From Amborella trichopoda (taxonomy: Eukaryota; Streptophyta; Magnoliopsida; Amborellales; Amborellaceae): 64,000 nucleotides of DNA. The notes below the pieces were generated by a model. The model worked only from the letters and a program-made list of their open reading frames with translations, had not been told where the DNA came from and ran no database searches. Shown here in pieces: positions 9,328-22,700 of this stretch (position 1 is its first letter; each line of letters opens with the position of its first letter). A program made the position numbers and the translations under genes. The stretch is from NCBI RefSeq assembly GCF_000471905.2, contig NW_006496667.1, forward strand, positions 335,396 to 399,395, written 5' to 3'.

Positions 9328-12300
9328 TGGTTAGGGGCCTCAATCTCACCCCTAGATCTAGATGATCTGGTGACATGTGTCTCGGGTTTCAAAGGGAACC
9401 CGGGATGTGAGATTGCTCTCCCGAAAACCTTGCTCAAGAACAAGGGCAAGTATACCAACCAATGAGAGAGAAATTTATTGTGAAGTGGGACACACCTCAC
9501 CTAGGTCAATGACTCACTTGAGCTGGCTCGCGTGGGTGCCCTCTTATATCACGTCGAAAAGCCCCCCAGTCATGCAACTGGCTCAGAATCGCCTCCCTTG
9601 GCCTGTATTCTCATGTTTCTGCGATCACACACATGCTTTATTTTACAAGACAAGTGGGCTAAGGGATCCGACCTTGCCTTTGGATGAATGCACACAGGTG
9701 GGCACCTTCAAAGGAGAAAAGAGAAGAAATGATGAGATGAGGGTTGAGACAAGGAAGAAGAGAGAAGAAAAGAAAATAAAGACACATTTGACTGTGCGGC
9801 TAGCCTAGCACAGTGGCTAGATTGGTATGATGATTGACTTGACGTGGTAGAAAGACGGGCACAGTAATGCAGACCGACACGACTGTAATACTACTCGACG
9901 TCAGAACACCAACACCAACCAGCCTGGCATAATGACGAGTTTGACATGCTAGGAAGATGGGTACGGTAACATAGATTGACACCACGACATTACTGCTTGA
10001 CGACGAGACTACCATGACAGTGTTAGACTTGTCCCTTGGTCAAATGAGAAAGGAAGAAGAAAAAAGAAAGAGAAAGGGGAGAGAAAAGAAAAGCAGAGAG
10101 AGAAAGAGAGAGAAGAAAAGAGATAGGAGAAAAGAGAAGGAAAGGAGAATAAATGAAAGAGAAGAGATAAAAGAGAAAGGAGAGAGAAGAGAAGAGGAGA
10201 GAAGAAAAGTGGAGAGAGGAATGCGGAGAGAAAGAAGAGAAAAGAGAAAAGGGAAAGAAGGGAGAAGAGAAAAGAAAGGAGAGATAGAAGGAAGGGGAGA
10301 GAGAAGAAGTGAGTGAGAGAAGAGAAGGGAGAGAAAGGAGAGAAAAGAGAAGTGCGAGAAAGAAGAAAGGTGATGGAAAAAGAAGAGAGAAGGAAAATGA
10401 AGAGTGAGGAGAAGAGAGAGAAAGGAGAGAAAAGGGAAAAGAGAGAGAAAGGAAGAAACATGGACGATAATGGGTTTTTTTTCCCATGTAACGAGAGAGA
10501 GAGAAGAAGAAAACATGGTTGATGATGGGTTTTTACCACTTATGAGAGGAGAGAGAGAGAGAGAGAGAGAAGAAGAAAACATGGATGACGATGGGTTTCT
10601 GCTGCCCATGAGAAAGGAAAGAGGAAAGAGAAAGAAACATGGATAGTGATGGGTTTCTGTCGCCCATTACAGAGGAAAGAAGATAGATAAACAACATGGA
10701 TGATGATGGGTTTCCACCGCTCATGATAGAGGAAAGAGGAGAGAGAAAGAACATGAATGACGATGGATTTTTGCTGCTCATGATAGAGGAAAGAGAAGAG
10801 AGAAAGAATGTGGATGGTGATGGGTTTTTGCCTCTCATGATAGAGAAAAGAGGAGAGAGACAGAACATGGATAATGATGGGTTTTCATTGCCTATGATAG
10901 AGGAAAGAGGAGAGAGAAAGAACATAAATGATGATGGGTTTCTGTCGCTTGTGATAGAGGAAAGAGGAGAGAGAAAGAATATGGACGGTGATGGGTTTCC
11001 ATTGTCCATGATCAGAGAGAGAGAGGAACGAGAAAGGGAAAGACATGCGCAACGCTAGGCATTGCGGCTCATGTCGTATGGGACTCAGACATGACCCGAC
11101 CCAACCCAACCCACCACTAGGGGAAGGGCCCGATTTAGTGTCCTTATCAAAGAATGAGTAAAGGAATGTCATGTGTGGTGATGAGCATCAGGGTGCACAA
11201 CATGGGAAAGGGTAAACTTGGACAAAGGCCTGGCCCACCACTTAGGTTGAGGCCTTGCTCACTACGCATGTTTCCAGAGGATAAGGGAAGAATGAGAATG
11301 TCATGCCCAGCGATGAGCATCACCATGCATGATTGAAGAAGAGAGAGAAACGAAATAATAGTGTGAGAGACAGAAAGACAAAGAGGAAGAAAGAGGGTTT
11401 AGGGAAGAAAAAGAGGAAAGGAAATAGAGAAAGAAGGAGAAGATTACGAGAGAGGCAGAATAGGAAAAGAAAGAAAACAGAGAGAAAAGAGGAAAGAAGA
11501 AGAAGAGAGAGAAAGAGAGAGAGAGAGAGATACACGACAATGGTTACTATCTTGCATGTTTGAGATAGAGATGAGATAGACAGAGAGAAGAAGAGGAACA
11601 GAGAGATAAAGAAAGATAGGAAAGAGAAAGAGGAGGAGAGAAAAAGGAATAGGAGAGAAAAAAAAGTGGAGAGAGAAAAGAGAAGGAGTGAGAAAGTTAC
11701 TTTCACCGAGAGGTATCAAAATTTTTCTTCTCTCTCCTCTCTCTCTTTAAGACATGCCTCTCCAACTCAATGTAAAGACTTGAACTTTATTGATGAATTG
11801 AAAGTATGAGGGAATCTTTCTACAATTAGGTTTAGCATGCATTTATAGAATTAGGTCCAGACAAGGGTGGATGCTAAAAAAATATTCTAATTGATGATAA
11901 TTATAATTTAGTTGAATTAAAATAAAATCTAAAAATGGGTACAAAATGATTGTTTTGCCCCTGCTTAACAATACATGGAATTTCAAAACAGTCTCTGTTG
12001 TTGCTCTAGAACGTACGTGACCTTCCATGGATGATCCGGGGTTGATATGGTGCTCGTGTGACAAAAAGATGATTGCTTTCTTGTAGGGCTCATCATGGTG
12101 AACGATTTGATAGCAACTTCGAGCCATAGATCATGTTTAAGCAACGATCATGCGACTTGAAATTTGTGCGAATCTTGAAAACTTCAGATCGATAGTGTGC
12201 TCATATCTTGATGTTTCTTCATGATTTTTTCTCTGTATTACACTGAGCATGTCGTCACAATCGCAGGGCAACAAACATAGCTTGATTTCGTGTCCGAAAG

Positions 12301-13152
12301 AAGATTTTGCAGCCATGGGTGTTTGACCGGATTCTGAATTCTGACGGTCAGAATTTACAACAATTTTATCGGCTTCACAAATGAAATCAGACCATTCATC
12401 ACGCACATAATTTTGACCAATGGTAGCCTTTGACCTTATGCACGTGATGGAATTGGTCTCGTGTCAATCCAATGTGTGAGTGTCATGATATGGCCGCTCG
12501 AGCTTGACGTGTCGCTATTGAATTTCCTGCAACTTCCTCCGTGATTAATCGACTTCTCTCTAGCTTTTCTCCCTGCTTGGGGGTCGTCACAGGGCGTGCC
12601 ACATATAGAAACACTCGTCTTGACGAGATGAACACTCTCACAAAATTTGAGCGTGATCTGACTCGAAATGAGTGAGATATGGCTCCCAAAATTCACTGTT
12701 TGAGACAATAAAAACATTCACCATTATTGGTGATTTGATACAAGGAGGGCGCACGAGAATATTGTGCGGCCTACGACTTTTACCCATAACTTTGTCTTGG
12801 AGAGCGAGATTAAGTCAAAAATTTACCCATAAGGTCTTCGACTGTGCTGGATCAAATGGCGGTGGTCCCATAGTAATTTCACGTACCAAAATTAGAGTTC
12901 TAGTTACGAAGTTCATTTCAGGGTGCAAGAGACTGATTTTTTAGAAATTTTTTCTTTCTCTATACTACCTTAGATATGTCGGATTGTGACAAAACTTTGC
13001 AGGTGGCCTTTTGAAGTCCTTATGAACATTTTCACTTGTTTTGGGGAAATTCTAAGAGTATCGAGAATTCAACTATAATTCAGGCTTTATTGACTGGCTT
13101 CTCTTTTTATTCAGCATCGGGGACCCAAGGAGTTGAAAAATGTCTTCAAACA
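9328..13152 (-). mobile_element. 3' LTR of the giant element
   Basis: A 3,825-bp LTR. It matches 29,819-33,557 in order: conserved end, GA-rich segment, minisatellite, second GA-rich block, CT stretch, AATAAA (11,785-11,790 region), TATA-like box (11,841-11,848) and U3. No primer site adjoins its low-coordinate end, as expected of a 3' LTR on the minus strand. It ends TCAAACA at 13,152, where similarity to the 5' LTR stops. Confidence 0.75.
10455..11045. repeat. LTR minisatellite, type 2 (3' LTR copy)
   Basis: About nine units of roughly 58-65 bases: a core such as CATGGATGATGATGGGTTTC followed by GCCGCTCATGA, then GA-rich spacer. The CATGG and CCCATG ends of the core can pair. The 5' LTR carries the same type at 30,945-31,440. 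Confidence 0.75.
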
Positions 13153-14280
13153 GCTTGTCCCGTCGAATGTTATGCTTCGAGAGAAGTGAGAAGGACAACA
13201 TTCAAAAATTTCATTCGGCTTTTTTTACTTTTTTCTTCCTTGCCACAGGACCACGTTAACGCCAAGGAGATCCACGAAAGAATGTAACTAAGATGCTTAG
13301 ACATTTGGATGCATTGTTTTCAGGTCCATCCGTGGAGAGTTTTGGGGGAGAAGAGACTTTTTTTAGAGATCCTTTCGAAGTCCTCACCCTCGTTGATTAG
13401 AATCAGGCCTATCTAGCGGCCAAGTGCCATGCTTTAGGGCACTCTTCCCATTTGGTCTAGGTTTCTTTATTTTGTTGTTGGTCTTGGATGGTCTGTTGAA
13501 GGGCCTTTGGTTGGTGTCTGTCTGCGTTGTGCACCAGAATGTCCTTGACAGGCAGGGTACCTCAGTTTATCGAGGTGACTAGCTTTGGGTATAAACCCTG
13601 TTTACTGTCAGTAGTTTCAACAATCATGATACCTCTCTTCTTTGTCCGAGGAGTCCCCTGAGGGCTCAATTTTGTTGCTGCAAAACAGGTCCAAGGTCTG
13701 GCTGACTTGGCTTTCTTGGGGCGTCTTCAGCATGTTGGAGTGCGTTTAGTGATCTCTTGGGAATGGTGCTCTTCTTCATGAGACTTCTCTTGCCTTCTTG
13801 GCGAGTCTTATGTCCTTCGAGTCCTTTTGCGAATGGAATCAGACTATTGAAATATTTCCTCGATGCTCATCTTTTTGGGCCCTGGTATTAAGGCATTCTG
13901 TCGCCGAGGATTTTTTTTCTTTTGAATGCGGACTAAAGCTGCCTAAAAGGCGAGTGCTACATCAAACTACTTATTGGTCCCAGTACCCTTTGCGAGTTTT
14001 CACTTGAACTGGGAAGTGGAGCCATAGAGACGGTTTTCACCAACTTCCTTTTTATTTAAGGCTCTTTTACCCATGACCTTTTGGCCATGTCCACCCTTTT
14101 CTTCAATTTTTACTCACGATGTCGTTTTGGGGTTTTCAGCATGCTTGAGTTTTTATTTTACGGAACTCTTTTACTCATGGCTTTGTGACCATGCCCATCT
14201 GTCAGTTTTACTCATGGCATTCCCTTACTCAGGTATACACCATGCCTGTTATTCTTTTTTGTGAAGGCGTGTTTAGGGTC
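13153..14280 (-). mobile_element. 3' untranslated spacer next to the 3' LTR
   Basis: Non-repetitive sequence between tandem repeats and LTR. Its reverse complement recurs at 42,305-43,520 next to another LTR start, with shared landmarks such as CACAGGACCACGT and GAGACGGTTTTCACCAACTT. The polypurine tract expected beside the LTR is eroded here (GACGGGACAAGC on the minus strand). I see no gene. Confidence 0.65.
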
Positions 14281-14855
14281 ATCACATCGGGATCTGTGCG
14301 AAGCTTTGTAATGTCATGCAGTCAGGACATACACTACAGTTTAAGGTCATACAGCTGGACCATGGTGGGAATGGATGGCAGTCTTGTGGAGGCAACGGAG
14401 TGAGTATGGTGGTGGTTTTAGTCACTTTGGGGATATGGCATAAGTGATGCTTACGAAAGATGGATGATGTATGGATGTAAGGTGGAAAGTCGTGACCCAC
14501 TAGCTGATGGCGAGTATGGATGGCGGGATAGCTCGCCGTTTTGTGAGCATGGGTGAGATACATTGGGGAATGATGAATGGTAATGACAGAAGATGTATTT
14601 TTTAATAAGTGATAGGCACACACAGACAGGTCAGTTAGGGAAGATGTGCGTGCAGACGCATGCAAAGGGCGTGTGCACATGTGGGGAGAGTTTAAGGTCA
14701 TGCCTCTTGGACCTGTACAAAGCAGTTTATCGTCATGCGGCCGGACGTGCACTATCATTTAGGGTCATAGCTTGGACCATGGTTATGCAATTTAAGGTCA
14801 TGCAACTAGGACCATGCAGCTTAAGGTGGTGCAACTAGACTTTCGCTATAGTTTA
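14281..14855 (-). repeat. 3'-UTR tandem repeat block, part 1
   Basis: Contains CACTACAGTTTAAGGTCATA and the following segment shared with 2,146-2,700, then the start of the CAGTTTAAGGTCATGCAACT tandem series. The series breaks at 14,855 where an LTR-like sequence begins and resumes at 17,900. Confidence 0.7.
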
Positions 14856-15984
14856 TGTCACGATCCTGCTCCCTGACCCCTGCCTGAGGGCGACAGAGGG
14901 CAGGATCACGATCAGAGGTCACAAATGTCACTCAAGTGGGAGTGGCTCAACGCATGAAACATGAAATCAAGAGCAAACCACAAAAGAAAACTAAAATAAA
15001 TCCATTCATCAAACAATACTCAAGCCAAAAAAAAAACAACCCATTCATTTCTTCCTAAATCAAAAGTCTTTACAAGTTTGTTAACGCACTACTGGCCCAA
15101 AATACACAAAATGAAGAATACATCATATCACTGAAATCACCAAAACATACTGCGGATGGTTTCGAAGGCGGATTCTCAAACTTCTTAACCTCAGGCTTCA
15201 GGCCCTCATTTTACCACCCACCTTAAGCACAGCTGCCACCACCCTTCACTCTACAGTTATGAAATTAAGATAGAATGAGCTAAAAGCCCAGTAAGTAGAT
15301 CACTACCCTTGCATTCTTGACTATCAGTATATACACGGTAATATGCTCATAGCTCATCAGAAACCGCATTCTACTTACAGAGTAAGGTCACATATCAGAG
15401 TGCACATGAAGGCCATATAAAAGAATCAGAATCTGTTAACGGAGCATTACTTGCATATCACAGTTACAGTCAGATAATCTTACAGTATACAGAACTCAGA
15501 CCAGTAGAACAGAGTAGTTAACTCCCGAAGTAGAAGCCACAGTGATTAGGCTAAGCCAATCCTGAGCTTGGGACTTCTACCCTCCTTCAAGAGGGAGGAC
15601 AATGATAAGTAGGGGCCCTACTTCGTAATGTCCTCACTCACACACACAATCCCCAACGCGCTTTAGGGTTTTCAATAGGCTGTGGTCTTGCAAGACACGA
15701 CCCCCACTTGAGATTAAGTAAGAGGGTGTTACACTACCATTGAAGGACCAAATGCGTAGTGCCCAGAAAAATTCAAGGGCATGACCCTCCCAATTAAATA
15801 CCGTTACATCTCGACTCCACTCCTATCATAAGAATCGAGGTACAGAAAACCCAACTACCAATGGAGTTCCCATTGTGTATTGTTTAGAGAATCAGAGTAT
15901 TGGCTAGAATCAGAATGTATATATCAGAATTCAGAATATCTACTACCAATGGGGGACCCATTGCATAGTGGTCTGCATCAAATA

Positions 15985-16260
15985 TATCAGAGTCCGTGTA
16001 ATAGAATCAGAGTTCATGTAACAAAGTCCGAGTTCATATAACAAAGTCAAAGTTCATATAACAAAGTCAGAGTCCTTATAACAGAATCAAAGTTCATATA
16101 ACAGAGTCAGAATCCTTATAACAGAATCAGAGTTCATATAACAGAGTTAGAGTCCACATAACAGAATCAGAGTTCATATAACAGAGTCAGAGTCCATAAA
16201 ACATAATCAATGTTCGTAAAACAGAGTCAGAGTCCATATAATAGAATCAGAGTATCAATG
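15985..16260. repeat. 18-bp tandem repeat within the insertion
   Basis: Alternating CAGAGTTCATATAACAGA and CAGAGTCCTTATAACAGA units, about 15 copies, ending in unique sequence at about 16,260. Confidence 0.75.
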
Positions 16261-17679
16261 TCACGCTTTCTAAAAATTCAAGCAGTGACATCCAAGTCAA
16301 AACAAGGTTATAGCTTTCAGTTCATTTGGAATTTGAAGATAGTTCCAAAATCAATTTTTATGTTAGACACAATTATCTTTCAAATAGGGGTAGTTTGAGC
16401 GGAATTGGACCTTATTGGGCCCCTCAAAAGAACCCAAGAACAGAGACACTTCATCTTAAATCTGTTGTGCAGTGAAGACAGTGATATGTCTTTGAAATTC
16501 TGCCCATGTTTCAAAGTCAAGAAGGACTCTTGAAAAGTGCTCAACATGTAAATTAAAGATGACTCATAACTGATTCCAATGGCCAGGTTTGGACTAAAAG
16601 GGATACTTTTTTGTCAATTAAATTTAGTGACATCAGAGGCATTAGATCTGTACTTTTGATAAAACTGTTCACAACGACATACCTTTGTAAAATGAAGCGT
16701 AACTTTCAATCTAAAGACAATTTCGAAATATTTTCAACATTCAACTTTTAACCCATGCAAAGATCTTTCAAATGGCTATAGTTTGGTAAAAAATGGATGT
16801 CGTTTGGTTAGTTAAATCGATGAACACAATGGTATTAATGACAAATCCATGAAAACAGTCCACAGATATATACCCTCTCATTTCGAAATATAACTTCATT
16901 TTTGTAAAGAATTTAAACAGTTACAAAAAACAAAAATTTTACTAGGATCGTGTGTCTTTCCAAGGGTGGTAGTTTGAGGTCAATCGGACTCCATTTGGCC
17001 CTTCAAAAGCCTCATTCAAAAACTCACATTGTCCTGGAATTTCATGGTTTCATTTAACATGTGCCAGAATGCATTCCATAACCATCATTTCATAATGAAT
17101 AACATGATAACATCCATTCTCTCACAATGTGAGCACACATAACATGCATTTATTACATAATCTAAGAATCACTACTCCATTTTTACATTCATCATTATCA
17201 TAGAACACAAACCCCAAATTTTCATTGAAAAAGGCTTAAGGTTTTCTACATCACATACTCTTCTATTGCTCATTCACATGCCTAAGTTTCCATACATTCC
17301 CATGACTCCAATACAAGGGTAATGGATCCACTTACGAAATTAACAATTGGGCCTTCTCCATCCTTTGCTCACAGTTCTCATCTGCCCAACAATGGCTGCT
17401 CACAAAGTCACTTCTTCCACTTTGTGTCTTAAAGAGAGAAAGAGGGGTAAGAATGAGGGGCGTGGGTGAGAGAAGAGGCTTAAGTACTCTCATGTTTGGG
17501 TTGGCTGGCCAAGTGTCACCAAGGAGGCTCAAAATCTGGACGAGTGGAACCCACATTAACATGCATTAAACAAGTGTCACCTCCAACTCATGCATGTAAG
17601 AGACACAGTTAGCGCTGGGCTCTTTACTCAGCAGGCGCTGGAACACTTCCCCTCCATCCAACCGGCGTCCGCCTCTTTC

Positions 17680-17860
17680 TTCAACACAAACGACGTTGAC
17701 CTCCTTCTTCAACAAAACCAGTGCTAGCTTCCTTCTCCAACACAACCTGCACTGGCCTTCTTCTCCAACACAACCGACACTAGCCTCCTTCTCCAACACA
17801 ATCGGTGTTGGCCTCCTTCTCCAACACAACCGGAGTTGGCCTCCTCACTTCCTTATCCCA
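17680..17860. repeat. 30-bp minisatellite (CTTCTCCAACACAAC)
   Basis: Five to six tandem units of about 30 bases built on GGCCTCCTTCTCCAACACAA with a variable core (CCGGTGTT, CCGACACT, CTGCACT). It lies near the right end of the LTR-like insertion. Confidence 0.7.
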
Positions 17861-17899
17861 CCATGCCTTCTAACTAGCCGAGAAAAGTTTGGGTCCACA

Positions 17900-18230
17900 A
17901 AGGTCATATAGTTTGGACCCCTGCTAGAGTTTAAGGTCATATAGTTTGGACCGCTGCTACAGTTTAAGGTCATATAGTTTGGACCAGGGTGCTAAGCCTT
18001 TTAACGTCATGCGGTAAGAATGTGCACTACATTTTAAGGTAATATATCTCAGACCGTGGCTGTGTAGATTAGAGTCATCCAGCTAAGACCATGCAGTTTA
18101 AGGTCGTGCAACTAGACCTCTTCTACAGCTTAAGGTCATATAGTTTGGATCATGCAGTTTAGGGTCGTGCACGTAGACCAAGGCTGTGCAGTTTAAGTTC
18201 ATGCAACCCAGACCATGGTTGTGCGTCCCC
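17900..18230 (-). repeat. 3'-UTR tandem repeat block, part 2
   Basis: Resumes the series AAGGTCATATAGTTTGGACC with CAGTTTAAGGTCGTGCAACT and CAGTTTAGGGTCGTGCACGT halves, as at 2,700-3,310. Confidence 0.75.
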
Positions 18231-18590
18231 ATATAGGTGAAGCTTTATGGGGAATAGAAGTATGGATGACAATCTGACTCCCTAGGGATACATAAGAAGA
18301 GGGCTTAGACAGAGATGGTGACTCTATGAGGAGTGGCAAACAAAAGCGGACTTCACTCGAGAAGTATGGCTTCTTAAGGTGAAAGATGAAACTCCATGAG
18401 GAATAGGCTTATCGAAGGTAACCTAATTTCTTGGGGATAAGATAGCTTGGCGTAAGACTGACCCACTGAGGATTGAAGGGGTAAACATGACCTTTTTGGC
18501 GTACACCTAACTCCACTAGGGATGAAGGGCTGCAACACTGGTGTAACTCCTATTAGGGATGATGGTAGAACACTCACGGCAGTGACCAGA
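18231..18590 (-). mobile_element. 3' untranslated segment with ACTCC..GGGATGA repeats
   Basis: Homologous by eye to 3,311-3,690. It has irregular repeats of CTCCACTAGGGATGA and similar. No coding potential. Confidence 0.55.
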
Positions 18591-18839
18591 TTCAGACATG
18601 CGCGGCACTAGCATAGAGTCACCAGTTGCACAAACGACATTAGCAGTCACTGGCGCGTGGCGTTAGTCACAAGCGGCATTTGTCAGGGAGTTTCATGCGC
18701 GGTGTTAGCTGCGAGTGGCGGTGGTAAACCTTTGTTCGAGTCTTGGGTCTGAGCCCGACTCGGTCAGCATTACCGTTTGGCCTTCAGGGACTTGTCTAGT
18801 ATTCATGCTTTGTGAGGGGCACTTCGGGGAAGTGTCTTC
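18591..18839. other. GC-richer short-repeat stretch upstream of the antisense gene
   Basis: Contains loosely repeated GGCGTTAG / GCGGCATTAG / GCGGTGTTAG motifs (18,600-18,720). No gene is visible; it precedes the TATA-like box. Confidence 0.4.
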
Positions 18840-18848
18840 CATATAAGG
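18840..18848 (+). promoter_or_regulatory. TATA-like box for the antisense PMD-like gene
   Basis: CATATAAGG on the plus strand, followed by GGGTGAACCCC, 936 bases before the first ATG of the antisense gene. It is the only clear TATA-like sequence I noticed just upstream on that strand. This is an inference from position; transcription start is unknown. Confidence 0.35.
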
Positions 18849-19775
18849 GGGTGAACCCCATTTTTCACCGTTTTATCGTAAGTAAAAACTTTTAATAGTA
18901 AGAGAGAGTAAGGGAAACTTTCGGCTAGGACTTTGGCAAGCAAGCAAGGTACAGGCAGTCGTTAAAAGTCCGGTGTGCCGTGAAGGATTTTGGCAGAACA
19001 CTCGCAGGGGGTTAACAGTGGTCCGCCAGTGATAACTCAGCAAGGAAGAGGAAACTCTGGCTAGGAAGAGAGAACGTCGGCAAGGTTTCTCAAGGACCTT
19101 TGTGAGGGTCGCTGTTGCGGGGGTTTGGAAGCAAGTACTTCACAGGGGTTTGCCGGTGAAATTTTGTTGATATGCCGGTGATTTTCAGTGTTGTGGAGGG
19201 AAAGGGGAAGGTCCGGTAGTTAGTTTACGGTGAGTGGAAGTAGTTTCTCGGTGAGTAGCGGGAAGGTCGTACGGTAATGAACAATCATTGACAGCGAATG
19301 GTCACTGGGAGGTGAACGACTGTTAGTCCACACGTGCGAGGACATGCATCAGGCCACATCGTGGCCGACGATTATCAAGCGACACTCTCGGGGCTCGAGG
19401 TGACATGTGTGCAATCTGTGGCACGTGCGGGAGATACGAGTGGCGCTGCCACAAAAATCATTAGCAGCGATAATCTTGAAGACACGGCCGTCGTTAGGTG
19501 CTAGTCCTTGAAAACATAGCCGACGTTAGTCCTTGAAGAAACAATCATCTTTAGGCTTTGAGAATACAGCCGACATTGGGCCTTGGCAAACATATCCGAC
19601 ATTAGGCTTTCAAAACGCACCCGGTGTTCGCCTTCTGCAAGCACCGCCGTCGTTAGGCCTTATTTGACGTAAGCGACGATAGTCACGATCGACGCTAGTC
19701 AGTGCCTTTCATGCATAGTGATAGCCTTGTGCCTTGGTGATTTCCACATGGCAGTGAGTTCTTAAAGTTAGTTTA
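18849..19775 (+). other. Probable long 5' untranslated region of the antisense gene, with 33-bp repeats
   Basis: No long open frame on either strand. From 19,440 to 19,690 it has seven or so degenerate 30-35 bp units built on GCCGACATTAGGCCTTG (also CCGACGTTAGTCCTTGAA). Elsewhere it is unique sequence. Confidence 0.4.
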
Positions 19776-22700
19776 ATGGCTGGGCCTTCTAATAGAATCC
19801 CTGATGTGAAGAACCTTCCAAAGGGACGAGAACTTGGCACCGGTGAATTTACTAGTGAGAGTCTGGTCCTGGGTGAACCCATTCGGTTGACGGCCCCAAT
19901 ATGCAAACCAGAGTGGCCCCTTAGTGTCACTTTCATTACCGACCCGATTCGATTTGAGGTCCGAGAGGATAATGACGGGAACATCAATGTTGAAGAAGGG
20001 ATGGCTCTTCTTCATTACATGCACCAGAACGTGGCTTCTGGTGCAAAATTGCCCACTCTAAGAAAGAGGATGGTGAAGACCAAGGGGCTGATATGGTCTT
20101 TTACTGGTTTCAGAGCACAAGGGGAGCACCAGTACATGAAGGGGTACTCTTCCTGGACCATGCAGGTGCTACGGTCACACAGAAGCATTCTTGAGCGTCC
20201 TTCTTTGCTAGCAGTAGTTCAGTGCTCAGCCCGCTATTATGATCAGTGCTCCAACACGGTTAAGGTACTGCTGGAGACCTAGAGTCATGTTATAACACAT
20301 GGCTCCATGGGCATGGGGAGGTGAGAATCTCCTTACTGAATCTTCATTTCATCGGTGGCCTTCAGCTGATCAAAGCAATGTATGACGAGTTTGTGACTCT
20401 GCGCTCAGTCATCTTTGGCGATGCTCTCCTAGAAGAAGAAGAACCTCTTGCTAGTCTTCAGAAAATCTTTGAGATTTACCAACTGCTTCATTCCAAGGCT
20501 ATCAATGGTCAGGTGACCTTCACCGAATGGGTGAAATTCTTTTGCAGGGATTACCCCGAGGAGGGTGGTCCAAGTGCTTTAAGAAGGAAGGGAAAGGCAG
20601 TTGTGAAGGGGATGCCTCCAATTTACCAACCCGAGACCAGTGATGACTGCATGTTCTTGGCAGCATGTTTGACCTTGTTTCTATGCAAGTCTGTTATTCC
20701 TGGAGGGGTAGATGATATCTGTCCTAGCACATTCTATGTGGCTTGCGGGGGCACCAGTATGCCCTTGTGCAACCAGTTCTATGCAATATCTACCACCGAC
20801 TGGGAACCATCTCAAGCGGGAAAGCCGATAAAGGCAAAGAGGGGGGCAATGACCTTGTCAGAGGTGAAGCTTTCCCAGGGGACTTTAAGACACCATTCCC
20901 CATCCATTATGTATACGGGTGGCTAGGAGCTTATTTCCCAGCCACTTATGTCAGAAGTCCGGGCACGGGGGAGAAGATATGCCCCTTATTGATGAGGATT
21001 ACTAGGCAAAAGGCTATCTTTCACAGCCAGGGGGAGGCTTGAAACTTGTTTGGGAATGAGTTCTCCAGCATGCGTCGGTCACCTTCCCAATTCGAGGCTC
21101 ACGCCTTCATTGATGAACTAGGCAAGAAGCCAGATGGTGCTCCCACAACCATCAAGGAGATCATGTTTATCTTGAGTGTCAGGGGTTGGGTTTTGGCCTA
21201 TCGAAACCCACGCAATGCTAGACTTGAAGTTACTTCCCCCATCAGTTTGCTCGTTAGCATGGGCTCGATCAGAGTTGTCCCTTTTCTGTGGGCTTTGAAA
21301 AATGCCATGGAAGAATGAACACTGGTAGGAGAGAAAAGCTAGGGAATCTCCATGAATCATGGCTGCTAGAGCATATCCATGCCTCATGGTCCACATGCTC
21401 AGAAATGACTGAGGTCGGCAAGTATGTGGTGCCACATTTTGGTAAAAGGACACAAGCAAGTAAGGCCTATGCGCGTTGGTGGAGGATTACTTGCCGAGGG
21501 TACTAGGACGCTAATCACCATTGGAAAGGGGAGAACTGCAATTGGCGTTGGGATACCAAGCAAAAGAGGATACTCAGGACTCCTCCTCTAGAAGAGATTT
21601 TTACCTTGGCCTACCCTTGGAATTGGGAAGCTCTTGGGATACCTTGCAAGATAGCAGTGGATGAAACTTCACCACAATTTCTTGCTATGGAGAAGAGGAC
21701 AGAGAGCCTCTATTACAACCTCACCTCTATCTTCCAATGGAAGGAGGGTCGAAAAGTCCCAGCTCATAAAGGGCACCCGATCCAAGACCTGAATGCATTG
21801 ATAGGGAGTGGCTTTCATAGTGCTCTTGCTATAGGATTTTCTTGTGGGAGGAATTCCAACACAACTGCTCCTCCACCAGGGGTAGGAAAGAAGAGGAAGC
21901 ATGCTACCCCCACTATCAGGTCTGCTAAAAAACATATGAGTATAAAACTTGTTGTCATCCTCGAACCGGCTGATGGCTCTTCATCTTCTGCCTCTTCAGA
22001 ATTCTCTACTGCTCCTTCTGAGTCACCCTACGCTCTTTTTGGGTCACCTTCTGCCACTCATGAGCTATTTTTGGCCTCTTCGGACATTGAGGTAGATGAA
22101 TCTGGCCCTTTTGGGCCCAGCATCATTGCTTCTGATTGAGAGGAGACACCTGATCTTGGGGTGGTGCCCAAAATTCCTGAAGCTAAGTTAGATCTGGCTC
22201 CAAAGGAGATTGACCGCTCTGGAAATGAAGGTGCAGGAGTTGCTACTCCAAGTGAGGAACCTGAAATTGATAGGTCTTTGTTGCCCCAATCGAAGGAGAG
22301 GCTATAGTTGAATAAACGCTTGAGTGTCAGGAAGCTGCTGCCCTGGGTGATGGAGTTATGAGTAGTGCAAACCTAGGCCTTTTTGAGAGTTCAGACATTG
22401 GGGGCCCAAAGGGCATAGGTCAGGACGATGAGGGAGTTGAGCTTTTTGTGGCAGAGGTTCTAGCTGTAGAAGATGGGGGCTAAATAGAAGATGTCGTAGC
22501 TGAAGTGGTAGTTCTAGAAGATGTAGACCAAAGGGAGAAGATGAGCTTTGGACTTGCAGAGGCTGAGGTGGCAGTTCAAGAAGGAAAAGATGTTAGCCTT
22601 GAACATATCGAGGTCATGCCTAAGGGTGAGAGACAAGAAGAAGAGGCTACTTTGGAGCATGCTGAGGTTGAGGTGATGGCTCCAGCAGGTTAAAGTCAAA

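Larger units (their letters stand above)
14856..17899. mobile_element. Solo-LTR-like insertion inside the 3'-UTR repeats
   Basis: A 3,044-bp segment beginning TGTCACGATCCTGCTCCCTG and ending GGGTCCACA, thus TGT..ACA as in LTRs. TGTCACGA-type starts are common in plant gypsy LTRs (recalled, not searched). It interrupts the tandem repeat between CTATAGTTTA and AAGGTCATATAG. I see no coding domain, and no clear 5-bp target duplication (GTTTA on the left, AAGGT on the right). Its composition is AT-richer and unlike the host element. Orientation is uncertain; the TGTCACGA start suggests plus. Confidence 0.5.

Noticed and set aside
10009-10609. Ser/Leu/Phe-rich and Arg/Glu/Lys-rich frames of 100-189 codons
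   Set aside because: They are translations of purine/pyrimidine simple sequence in LTRs, open in several overlapping frames at once. The same applies to 7,254-7,646, 11,301-11,719, 30,408-31,034, 31,708-32,196 and 38,395-38,779.
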